DNA from: Actinomycetes bacterium
GTDB lineage: Bacteria; Actinomycetota; Actinomycetes; Actinomycetales; Actinomycetaceae
Direction: 5' to 3'
DNA: 6,934 nt
Assembly (NCBI GenBank): GCA_023387755.1
Contig: JAEWHO010000080.1
Span: 1 to 6,934 of the forward strand
The notes under the pieces were generated by a model. The model worked only from the letters and a program-made list of their open reading frames with translations. It had not been told where the DNA came from and made no database searches. The position numbers and the translations under genes are program-made. The first letter of the stretch is position 1. Each line of letters begins with the position of its first letter. This document shows positions 1 to 5,209 of the stretch, piece by piece.

Positions 1-63
1 CTATATGTCGGCGGGGGGCGGCACAGCTGCCCGCCGCTGCTGTATATAGCCGATCGCAGCAGC
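1..63. repeat. Nested inverted repeats at the window's left edge
   Basis: Bases 1-8 can pair with 42-49 (CTATAT against ATATAG plus two G-U pairs). Inside this, CGGCGGG (9-15) pairs with CCCGCCG (30-36), leaving a GC-rich 14-base loop. A competing stem is GCTGCTG (36-42) with CAGCAGC (57-63). Neither strand shows a T-run next to the stem, so this is not a standard intrinsic terminator. It may be the 3' end or a terminator of a gene outside the window. No coding sequence is visible here. Confidence 0.4.
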
Positions 64-74
64 TAGGGCTGGAC

Positions 75-106
75 AAAAAGAACCGGGCGGAATTATTCCG
101 CCCGGT
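75..106 (-). terminator. Intrinsic terminator downstream of tRNA-His
   Basis: A perfect 11-bp stem, ACCGGGCGGAA (82-92) with TTCCGCCCGGT (96-106), closes a 3-base loop. Read on the minus strand it is followed by TCTTTTTG (81-74), a classical U-tract. No T-run follows on the plus strand, so it acts on minus-strand transcription. It begins 5 bases past the encoded CCA of tRNA-His and probably ends the tRNA-Arg/orn/tRNA-His block. Confidence 0.9.
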
Positions 107-110
107 CAAC

Positions 111-187
111 TGGGGTGAGCGACGGGACTTGAACCCGCGACATCCTGGACCACAACCAGGTGCTCTACCGGCTGAGCTACGCCCACC
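111..187 (-). tRNA. tRNA-His (anticodon GUG)
   Basis: Read on the minus strand, a full cloverleaf is visible. The acceptor stem GTGGGCG pairs with CGCTCAC (one G-U pair). The D arm is GCTC/GAGC. The anticodon stem CCTGG/CCAGG is perfect and holds the loop TTGTGGT, with anticodon GTG at 153-151. The T arm GCGGG/CCCGT (closing G-U pair) carries TTCAAGT. The extra 5' G(-1) typical of tRNA-His is encoded at 187, opposite C73 at 114. The 3' CCA is encoded at 113-111. It lies downstream of orn on the same strand and just before a strong terminator. Confidence 0.97.
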
Positions 188-323
188 ATGTTCATGGGAT
201 AGGCCTCTGAGAGAGGCCAGCGCCATGTACTGGACTTATCCAGCAGCCTCGAAGGGCAACGCACGTTCACTTTACCCGGCTTCGCCCCAGAAACCTAATC
301 GGCGACTGGTGGCGTCAATCATA
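188..323. other. orn to tRNA-His spacer with small hairpins
   Basis: This 136-base spacer holds a perfect 7-bp hairpin, GGCCTCT (202-208) with AGAGGCC (212-218) around a GAG loop, ending 15 bases before the tRNA-His 5' end. A smaller hairpin, CTGGA (230-234) with TCCAG (239-243), lies next to it. Neither has a U-tract on the minus strand. They may mark the 3' end of orn mRNA or a tRNA-processing point. I could not identify a convincing separate promoter for tRNA-His. No gene is seen here. Confidence 0.4.
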
Positions 324-968
324 TTAGCGGGTAAGTTTCTCGAGAGTTGCGCTGGCGGAGATGGCTGCGGCGGCGCGGCGGCATTCCTCCGTCGTCGGCC
401 CTTGCTTACCGGGCCACAGGATCTGCCGGTAATAGCGCAGCTCGTCGATGGATTCGGCAATATCAGCGAGTGCGCGGTGCCCGCCATTCTTCTGGGGAGT
501 GTTGAAGTAAACACGCGGATACCAACGCCGGGCCAGCTCCTTAAAGGACGACACATCGATCATCCGATAGTGCAAGTGATCGGTGACGGTGGGCATGTCC
601 TTGTGAAGGAATGCTTTATCGGTGGCGACGGAATTACCCGCCAAGGGGGCCTTACCCGGCTCTGGTAGATGGTGGCGAAGATAGCCCATCACCTGCTCGG
701 TGGCTTCGGCAAGTGACCCTGCATCCGCTAAATCCTCTAGCAGCCCGGAGCTCGTGTGCATCTGCCGCACAAAGGACGACATGTTATTCAAGGCAGCTTC
801 AGAAGGCTTAATTAAAACGTCAATACCGCTATCGAGGGGTTCGAGTTCAGCGTCGGTGACGATCACGGCAACTTCGATTAGCTCATCGATGGTCAAATCG
901 AGCCCGGTCATTTCACAATCAATCCAGACCAACAGGTCTTTGGTGGTACCCGTGGCAATCTCCTTCAC
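324..968 (-). CDS. orn: Oligoribonuclease (DEDDh 3'-5' exoribonuclease)
   Basis: The protein has 214 residues, close to the family's usual 180-215. Orn is a cytoplasmic enzyme that degrades the 2-5 nt RNAs left by other exoribonucleases, including the pGpG product of cyclic-di-GMP breakdown. All DEDDh motifs are visible. Exo I is WIDCEMTGLD with D17 and E19. Exo II is GNSVATD with D117. Exo III is HRALADI with the catalytic H164 and D169. The diagnostic RMIDVSSFKELARRWYP segment (135-151) matches Orn rather than a DNA polymerase proofreading domain. The called start is GTG at 968-966, with no Shine-Dalgarno sequence upstream. An AAGGAG lies inside codons 2-3, so the true start is uncertain by a few codons. 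The gene sits 38 bases downstream of tRNA-Arg on the same strand, leaving little room for its own promoter. Confidence 0.96.
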   Translation of the reverse strand: MKEIATGTTKDLLVWIDCEMTGLDLTIDELIEVAVIVTDAELEPLDSGIDVLIKPSEAALNNMSSFVRQMHTSSGLLEDLADAGSLAEATEQVMGYLRHHLPEPGKAPLAGNSVATDKAFLHKDMPTVTDHLHYRMIDVSSFKELARRWYPRVYFNTPQKNGGHRALADIAESIDELRYYRQILWPGKQGPTTEECRRAAAAISASATLEKLTR

Positions 969-1006
969 TACACGCTGCAGATTTCAGCAGCTCACAGTCG
1001 GCAGTA

Positions 1007-1082
1007 TGGCGCCCCCGGCAGGATTCGAACCTGCAACCTACGGATTAGAAGGCCGGTGCTCTATCCATTGAGCTACGGGGGC
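1007..1082 (-). tRNA. tRNA-Arg (anticodon UCU)
   Basis: Read on the minus strand: acceptor GCCCCCG/CGGGGGC is perfect, the D arm is GCTC/GAGC, the T arm GCAGG/CCTGC carries TTCGAAT, the discriminator is G, and CCA is encoded at 1009-1007. The total length is a standard 76 nt. The anticodon loop CTTCTAA gives anticodon TCT, which reads AGA and AGG. The anticodon stem CCGGC/TCCGT is unusual: only the three central pairs match, leaving C27-U43 and C31-U39 mismatches. All other arms are sound, so I call it a tRNA gene with a flagged oddity rather than a pseudogene. Confidence 0.93.
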
Positions 1083-1096
1083 AGAGGCGCTTCTGC

Positions 1097-1120
1097 CATC
1101 GATATAGACATCGCTATAGT
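1097..1120 (-). promoter_or_regulatory. Possible tRNA-Arg promoter: 12-bp tandem repeat with two -10-like boxes
   Basis: The plus strand carries two adjacent 12-base units, CATCGATATAGA and CATCGCTATAGT, differing at two positions. On the minus strand they give CTATAT and CTATAG, two AT-rich -10-like boxes about 15-35 bases upstream of the tRNA-Arg 5' end. A good -35 hexamer at standard spacing is not evident. Position and base composition suggest the tRNA-Arg (and possibly orn) promoter. Which box would be used, if either, is unknown. Confidence 0.35.
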
Positions 1121-1273
1121 CGCCGACTGTCGCATTTCCCACCAGTACGCTACCACGCCGGCGGGCGGTTTATCTTACTCGCCAGTGGGCTAAACCCTGG
1201 TGAGGAAGTGGGCACACGCGCGGCTATCAATAGGTACTGCGCGTAATACCTGGAATAATGAAAGCAACAGGAC

Positions 1274-1280
1274 GGGAGGA
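1274..1280 (+). promoter_or_regulatory. Shine-Dalgarno of the first GTPase gene
   Basis: GGGAGGA precedes two consecutive in-frame start codons, GTG at 1286 and ATG at 1289. The 8-base spacing to the ATG and the stronger codon favour 1289. The GTG, at 5 bases, would add a single residue. Confidence 0.8.
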
Positions 1281-1288
1281 CTTTAGTG

Positions 1289-2890
1289 ATGGATTTTAGC
1301 GGTGGCGTAGATATCCCCACCGTGGCAGCGCTACCGGGCTTACTCACCGCGATCCACGAGGATTTAGCCGGTGCTCCCTATGTGCTCCAAGCCGCTTATG
1401 TTGACGACGCCGAAATTCTGCGTACCCGCGTCCTGACGCAGATTGACGCGCATTTACTCCCTCGAGCCGGAGGAAAGAATATTCCGGTCGTCGCCGTTTT
1501 GGGGGGCTCTACTGGTGCCGGGAAATCCACTCTGATTAACTCTCTGCTAGGCGGCGAGGTCTCCGCAGCCGGGGTTGTTCGCCCCACCACGCGGGAAGCC
1601 GTGTTGGCACATCATCCCGGTACTGACGTCGCTCACGTGCCGCTGGCTGAACTGACCCGTATGGTTACCCATGACCACGTCCCGCCCGGGCTCGCCCTGA
1701 TCGATGCACCAGATCTCGACTCCTACGATGCATCCAATCGAAAAGCGGCTGCTGAACTGATTGAAGCGGCCGACCTGTGGCTTTTTGTGACCACCGCTGC
1801 TCGCTACGGTGATGCGATTCCGTGGAACAACCTCACCCTTGCCCACGAGCGCGGACTCCAGGTGGCGGTGGTCTTTAACCGCGTACCCGCTAATATCCGT
1901 GCCGAGGTGCGCCAGGACCTCATGCAGCGACTAGCGGGCGCCGGACTGGGGGATGTGCCGCTATTCATCGTCCCCGACGTCGGCCCTCACGAAGGTCTGC
2001 TGCCGGATCACAGTGTGGCTGAACTGCGCGACTGGCTACGTTTGGCCACCGAGGGTGAACAGGGCCGCGGGATCATCTCCCGCACTACCCGGGGGGCGTG
2101 GGGGGCGCTGCGCGATAATCTGGATGCTCTCACTCGTGCCTATGTGCGCCAGGCTCACGCCCTTGAAAATCTTGCCGATACTGCCGACTCAGCGGCCTCG
2201 GCTATCGCGGTTGACCTTACCACCGCGTTGCGCTCTGGTTCGGCCGCGGTTGGTGCGCCGACGACGCGCTGGCTGACCTCCGCATCGGCCTCTGGTGCGC
2301 TCGCGGACCTGGTCAGTCGGGATGTTGACCGGATTAAACCAGGTATTGGCGGGCGAAAAACGGCCCGACGTAACGCCGCTGCGGAAGCTCTCGGTGCTGA
2401 TATTCATGCAGCTATCCGCACTGTCTTGGGCGATGCGATCCATGACGTTAACGCCCGCATTATTGAAGAGTGGCGGGAAGCGAACGTGGGCGCTGAGGTA
2501 CTCATGGCCGACGTTCCCGTGATGACAATTACTGAAGCGCGCCAACGGGCCCATGATGCGCTGGTTGCATGGGGGGAGGAGCTGGACGCGCTGGTCGCGC
2601 CCCATGTGCGCCCCGATATTCTCGATGCTAGTGGTACTGCGCATCTGCTGGCTGCTGCCGTCGGTGGGGTGCGCGGAGCTGTGCCGGTGATAACCCGCCT
2701 GATCAATGCAGAGGCCATTGCCGAAGGTAAAGACCTATTAGAGACGATGTGTGCCCAGGCTGTTGCAGAGGCAGCGAGTCCTTTCCATCGGGTGCTGGGG
2801 GGTTCGGCGGCACAGAGTCGCAATGTGGTGTCCGGGCTGCGACTGCGGGTAGCGGAATTGGGGAGGTATCTCGATGCAGTTGGATCTTGA
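1289..2890 (+). CDS. Dynamin-like/YfjP-type P-loop GTPase, soluble partner
   Basis: The protein has 533 residues counted from ATG 1289. A short helical N-terminus (about 1-65) precedes the GTPase domain. G1 is GGSTGAGKST (72-81; K79, S80). A likely G2 is RPTT (98-101). G3 is DAPD (139-142), with Asp where the classical DxxG has Gly. At the G4 position there is NRVP (197-200) instead of NKxD, so the guanine-contacting Asp is absent. Residues from about 260 to the end are predominantly helical-looking and Ala-rich, as in the stalk regions of dynamin-like proteins. There is no clear membrane segment; a weakly hydrophobic stretch lies near 450-471. The gene overlaps the next GTPase by 17 bp and shares its G1 to RPTT signature, so the two are paralogues and likely partners. 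Such proteins are sometimes labelled ABC transporters because of the P-loop, but no ABC signature is present. The cellular role is unknown. Confidence 0.85.
   Translation: MDFSGGVDIPTVAALPGLLTAIHEDLAGAPYVLQAAYVDDAEILRTRVLTQIDAHLLPRAGGKNIPVVAVLGGSTGAGKSTLINSLLGGEVSAAGVVRPTTREAVLAHHPGTDVAHVPLAELTRMVTHDHVPPGLALIDAPDLDSYDASNRKAAAELIEAADLWLFVTTAARYGDAIPWNNLTLAHERGLQVAVVFNRVPANIRAEVRQDLMQRLAGAGLGDVPLFIVPDVGPHEGLLPDHSVAELRDWLRLATEGEQGRGIISRTTRGAWGALRDNLDALTRAYVRQAHALENLADTADSAASAIAVDLTTALRSGSAAVGAPTTRWLTSASASGALADLVSRDVDRIKPGIGGRKTARRNAAAEALGADIHAAIRTVLGDAIHDVNARIIEEWREANVGAEVLMADVPVMTITEARQRAHDALVAWGEELDALVAPHVRPDILDASGTAHLLAAAVGGVRGAVPVITRLINAEAIAEGKDLLETMCAQAVAEAASPFHRVLGGSAAQSRNVVSGLRLRVAELGRYLDAVGS
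2860..2866 (+). promoter_or_regulatory. Internal Shine-Dalgarno coupling the two GTPase genes
   Basis: GGGGAGG lies inside the 3' end of the first GTPase gene, 7 bases before ATG 2874 of the second. The first gene's stop (2888-2890) falls after that ATG, so ribosomes reaching the stop can restart on the second gene. The SD overlaps a rare AGG Arg codon at 2864-2866. Confidence 0.85.
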
Positions 2891-4304
2891 CGGTAGGATC
2901 GAGCGGATTGAGCAGGCGCTCGCCAGTGAGCACAGCCCGTGGAGCGCCGCTGAGACCGCCGCCGCCCGCGCCGATATCGCCGCCATTCAGGCTCGGCGCG
3001 CCATCGCTGACGGCCACGTGGTTGCCGCCCTGGTTGGGGGGACCGGATCCGGTAAATCCTCACTGTTCAATGCGCTTACCGGTACAGATTTTGCCGACGC
3101 CGGAGCTCTGCGCCCCACAACCGAAGCTGCCACCGCGTTTTCATGGGGTAGGCCGGCCGAACGCTTACTCGCGTATTTGGGGGTGGACGCCGCCCGCATT
3201 ACCTCTCGCACTGCGGACTTGGAACGGGCCCACGAAAAGCCGTTGGAACAACTGGTGCTACTGGATTTGCCCGACCATGACTCGGTTAAGGACGCCCACG
3301 GTGATCTCGTGGACCGGTTGCTGCCGCTGGTAGATGTTCTGGTATGGGTGGTGGATCCGCAAAAGTATGCCGACCACATCCTGCATTCGCGGTATTTGGC
3401 TAAGATGCGGCGGCGTGCTGACGCCATGGTGGTAGTACTTAACCACGCGGATCGAGTGCCCGCTTCTGGACGACAAGCCCTCCTGCGCGATATTCGCGAG
3501 GTACTCACCTTGGATGGCTTACCAGATGTGAAAGTCCTGACTAGCTCTGCAGCGACGGGGGAGGGGGTAGATGAGCTGCGCCGCTTCCTAGCAAAGGCCA
3601 ACGCCCAACCCTCGATTGTGGAACGCACTGCCAGTGCGGAACTGGACGCTGTCGTTGCGCGCCTACACGGGCAACTGGCTGCTGAGGAGCCCGGAGTTAC
3701 TGAAGACCTTGTGGAACAGACCAGTAGCGAGCTTGTCACCGCTTGCGGCGTGGACGCCGTCGTCGATGCTCTGGGCCGAGCACTACTACGGCCGCGCGAC
3801 GCATCGGTTCCCCCCGCCCAATCACCGTCATATCCCACGGTGGCGGCCGTTGGATCGACCTGGATGATGCGCGCACAGGATGATCTTCCAACAGTGTGGG
3901 AAGAACGGATTGATGACGCAACCCCGGGGGTGCAGGAACTTGCCGACGCCGTTCACGCAGTGGTGCGGGCGGTACCCCGCCCTCCGCTGACGGATTCTCT
4001 CGGCAAAGCTCTGCGGATCGGGGGCAGCGTAATGTTGGTCGCGGCCGTGGTCCTCGGCGTGCTCGCTTTCGTGCTGGATCCAACCTCCACATATGTGATA
4101 GCCGCTGCTGTCAGTGCCTGCATCGGGACTGGACTGTGGGTGGCGGCCGACCTTCGGCGTAAAGCACGGGCTCGGCGTTTGCCGCAGGAATACGCGGCTG
4201 AGGTTCATCGCGCCGTGATGGGGGTGGTGCGTGAACGCCTCGTCGATCCGACCATTGAGGTACTCGCCCAGCATGAGGAGTTACGCTCCCTCCTACGGAG
4301 CTAA
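2874..4304 (+). CDS. Dynamin-like/YfjP-type GTPase with C-terminal membrane hairpin
   Basis: The protein has 476 residues. The GTPase core is: G1 GGTGSGKS (55-62; K61, S62), G2-like RPTT (80-83), G3 DLPD (131-134), G4 NHAD (190-193, an NKxD variant that keeps the Asp), and a probable G5 SSA (224-226). Residues about 235-375 are mostly helical-looking with a Pro-rich break near 306-321. Two hydrophobic segments, about 383-401 and 407-425, are separated by a short turn (DPTST) and followed by a basic stretch (RRKARARR, 428-435). This gives a membrane hairpin with both ends probably cytoplasmic. A 50-residue tail follows. The order of GTPase, helices and paired TM segments resembles membrane-acting dynamin-like or YfjP-family GTPases. 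The product probably works with its coupled paralogue at the cytoplasmic membrane. The substrate or process (membrane remodelling, stress, division) cannot be read from sequence. Confidence 0.87.
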   Translation: MQLDLDGRIERIEQALASEHSPWSAAETAAARADIAAIQARRAIADGHVVAALVGGTGSGKSSLFNALTGTDFADAGALRPTTEAATAFSWGRPAERLLAYLGVDAARITSRTADLERAHEKPLEQLVLLDLPDHDSVKDAHGDLVDRLLPLVDVLVWVVDPQKYADHILHSRYLAKMRRRADAMVVVLNHADRVPASGRQALLRDIREVLTLDGLPDVKVLTSSAATGEGVDELRRFLAKANAQPSIVERTASAELDAVVARLHGQLAAEEPGVTEDLVEQTSSELVTACGVDAVVDALGRALLRPRDASVPPAQSPSYPTVAAVGSTWMMRAQDDLPTVWEERIDDATPGVQELADAVHAVVRAVPRPPLTDSLGKALRIGGSVMLVAAVVLGVLAFVLDPTSTYVIAAAVSACIGTGLWVAADLRRKARARRLPQEYAAEVHRAVMGVVRERLVDPTIEVLAQHEELRSLLRS

Positions 4305-4312
4305 ACCGTAGG
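4292..4312 (+). terminator. Hairpin spanning the second GTPase stop codon
   Basis: CCTACGG (4292-4298) pairs with CCGTAGG (4306-4312). The 7-base loop contains the TAA stop. There is no U-tract, so termination would be weak or of the U-less type sometimes proposed in Actinobacteria. A competing long-range stem, TAGGGCT (4309-4315) with AGCCCTA (4352-4358), uses the same right arm. Confidence 0.35.
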
Positions 4313-4407
4313 GCTGCTGCCTGCATCCGTCCCCACTGCATCTGTGGTTGTAGCCCTATCCCCAGCTTCCTGTCTGCACTCACTGTGCGACCTTTCTGGT
4401 GCGACAT

Positions 4408-4434
4408 GGTGTGGCTAGTCCGCACCGTGCGGAC
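4408..4434 (+). promoter_or_regulatory. Palindrome and alternative hairpins just upstream of the ssb ribosome binding site
   Basis: GTCCGCAC (4418-4425), one central C, then GTGCGGAC (4427-4434) make a perfect inverted repeat that abuts the ssb Shine-Dalgarno. An alternative stem, GGTGTGG (4408-4414) with CCGCACC (4420-4426), has one G-U pair and a 5-base loop, and cannot form together with the first. It could be a DNA operator for a dimeric regulator or a leader structure affecting ssb translation. The sequence does not decide which. Confidence 0.5.
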
Positions 4435-4442
4435 GGGAAGGA
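4435..4442 (+). promoter_or_regulatory. Shine-Dalgarno that fixes the ssb start
   Basis: GGGAAGGA stands 7 bases before ATG 4450. It rules in favour of this start over an in-frame GTG at 4399, which would put the palindrome inside the coding region and add 17 residues that do not resemble an SSB N-terminus. Confidence 0.85.
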
Positions 4443-4449
4443 TACGAAA

Positions 4450-4998
4450 ATGAGCAACCAACTCGAAGTCACGCTCAAAGGGTTCGTCGGATCGGATCCG
4501 GTCGTGCATACCGCCCGCAACTCCTCCGCTGTGGTGGTTATTCGTTTGGGGCACAGCTCCCGCCGGCGTCGCTCAGACGGCACCTTTGAGGACGAAACCC
4601 AGTGGTTCGACGTCAAGTGTTTTGGACGTTTAGCCCAAAATGTGCGCGACAGTGTGCGCCGTGGTCATCCGCTAATCGTCCGCGGGCGGCTCGTGACCGA
4701 ACGCTGGACAACCGCGGAAGGGGAGGAGCGTTCCCGTATGGCGGTGATCGCCTCGGCTATTGGGATGGAGATGTCCTATGGTGTGGTCACCTACAACCGC
4801 GTCAAACGGGAATCCCCGCAGGCTGAGGAAAGCCTGACCCATAATGCTGCCTCCATGCAGCCTCTCGCACCGGCTGAGAGCGTCTGGGAGAACGTCACTG
4901 TCGAGACCTATAACCCCGACGACGCCGTCACGCGCGCTGACGCGAAGGATGAGGCGGTAGTAGCCCTCACAGATGAAAAAGACCTCGTGCCAGCCTAG
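4450..4998 (+). CDS. ssb: Single-stranded DNA-binding protein, paralogue lacking the acidic C-tip
   Basis: The protein has 182 residues. An OB-fold covers about 1-108: it opens MSNQLEVTLKGFVGSDP, has the central TQWFDVKCFGRLAQNV strand (50-65), and then RGHPLIVRGRLVTERW (71-86). This is the normal layout of bacterial SSB, which coats single-stranded DNA as a tetramer. The remaining 70 residues are a low-complexity, acidic linker. The protein ends TDEKDLVPA, so the DDDIPF-type tip that recruits replication and repair partners to the main SSB is missing. It therefore looks like the second, SsbB-like SSB found in many Actinobacteria, with the primary ssb presumably elsewhere (normally beside rpsF and rplI). 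It lies 145 bases after the GTPase pair on the same strand and could be read from the same transcript or from its own promoter. Confidence 0.9.
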   Translation: MSNQLEVTLKGFVGSDPVVHTARNSSAVVVIRLGHSSRRRRSDGTFEDETQWFDVKCFGRLAQNVRDSVRRGHPLIVRGRLVTERWTTAEGEERSRMAVIASAIGMEMSYGVVTYNRVKRESPQAEESLTHNAASMQPLAPAESVWENVTVETYNPDDAVTRADAKDEAVVALTDEKDLVPA

Positions 4999-5003
4999 GC
5001 GCG

Positions 5004-5015
5004 CATGGCGCCATG
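5004..5015. repeat. 12-bp perfect palindrome after ssb
   Basis: CATGGCGCCATG is self-complementary and starts 6 bases past the ssb stop, just before the G-rich terminator-like structure. It may occur by chance, or may be a protein-binding site. Confidence 0.35.
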
Positions 5016-5051
5016 GGGCGGGGGGGTGCGGGATTGTACCCGCCCGCCCCA
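5014..5051 (+). terminator. GC-rich terminator-like hairpin after ssb, with G-quadruplex potential
   Basis: TGGGGCGG (5014-5021) pairs with CCGCCCCA (5044-5051), and GCGGG (5028-5032) with CCCGC (5039-5043), around the loop ATTGTA. A 6-base G-rich bulge (5022-5027) sits on the left arm. There are 13 stem pairs in total but no U-tract. The left arm also satisfies the four-G-run quadruplex pattern (5015-5032). Its position 15 bases past the ssb stop supports transcription termination. Confidence 0.6.
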
Positions 5052-5126
5052 CCCGGCTAGTTACTCTGCGTCAATCGGTGGGCAGGCTGCTTCAGTCAGT
5101 TAGCGTGCCGACCCGCGCGGGCCAGG

Positions 5127-5155
5127 TTCGCAACTGTGCGGGGGGCCGGTAGACT
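5127..5155 (+). promoter_or_regulatory. ettA: Probable ettA promoter
   Basis: TTCGCA (5127-5132) matches TTGACA at four of six positions. It is separated by exactly 17 bases from TAGACT (5150-5155), a full TAnnnT match typical of actinobacterial housekeeping promoters. Transcription would start near 5162, giving a leader of roughly 48 nt before the GTG start. Since a terminator-like structure lies upstream, ettA is probably its own transcription unit. Confidence 0.65.
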
Positions 5156-5199
5156 GGGAGACCGCAGCGGGTCCGCTCGCAAGGTAACCGACATCGTGT

Positions 5200-5205
5200 G
5201 GGGAG
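5200..5205 (+). promoter_or_regulatory. ettA: Shine-Dalgarno that fixes the ettA start
   Basis: GGGGAG stands 4 bases before GTG 5210. An upstream in-frame GTG at 5198 overlaps this SD and would add four residues not seen in EttA proteins. Confidence 0.8.
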
Positions 5206-5209
5206 AAAC

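Larger units (their letters stand above)
1083..1288. other. Divergent intergenic region between tRNA-Arg and the GTPase pair
   Basis: These 206 bases must hold the promoters for leftward tRNA-Arg and rightward GTPase transcription. For the GTPase direction, the best -10-like element is AATAAT at 1254-1259, but no convincing -35 sits 16-18 bases upstream. Apart from that and the tandem repeat near the tRNA, I see no gene or RNA motif. Confidence 0.4.

Noticed and set aside
111..187. tRNA-His as an integration site for a genomic island.
   Set aside because: There is no integrase and no duplicated tRNA 3' end inside the window.
129..668. A 179-codon plus-strand frame crossing tRNA-His and the end of orn.
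   Set aside because: It runs through a complete tRNA gene and is antisense to a well-supported orn; its product resembles nothing.
1289..2890. An ABC transporter ATPase identity for the first P-loop protein.
   Set aside because: It has no LSGGQ/E signature, Walker B Asp-Glu pair or H-loop. The motif order fits a GTPase.
2404..3838. Long minus-strand open frames opposite the GTPase pair (about 219 and 283 codons).
   Set aside because: They are Arg/Ser/Ala-rich shadows produced by GC-rich codons of the real genes, with no recognisable domain. The sense frames carry clear GTPase motifs.
4399..4449. An upstream GTG start extending ssb by 17 residues.
   Set aside because: It has no suitable SD, the extension does not look like SSB, and it would run through the palindrome and the good SD that serves ATG 4450.
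1289..4998. A phage-defence island made of the GTPases and SSB.
   Set aside because: There are no mobile-element marks, no nuclease or other effector, no base-composition break, and the setting is housekeeping genes. Defence remains possible for dynamin-like proteins in general but is not supported here.
5198..5209. An upstream GTG start for ettA.
   Set aside because: This codon overlaps the SD itself. EttA proteins begin with a residue matching the GTG at 5210 followed by AEYIY.
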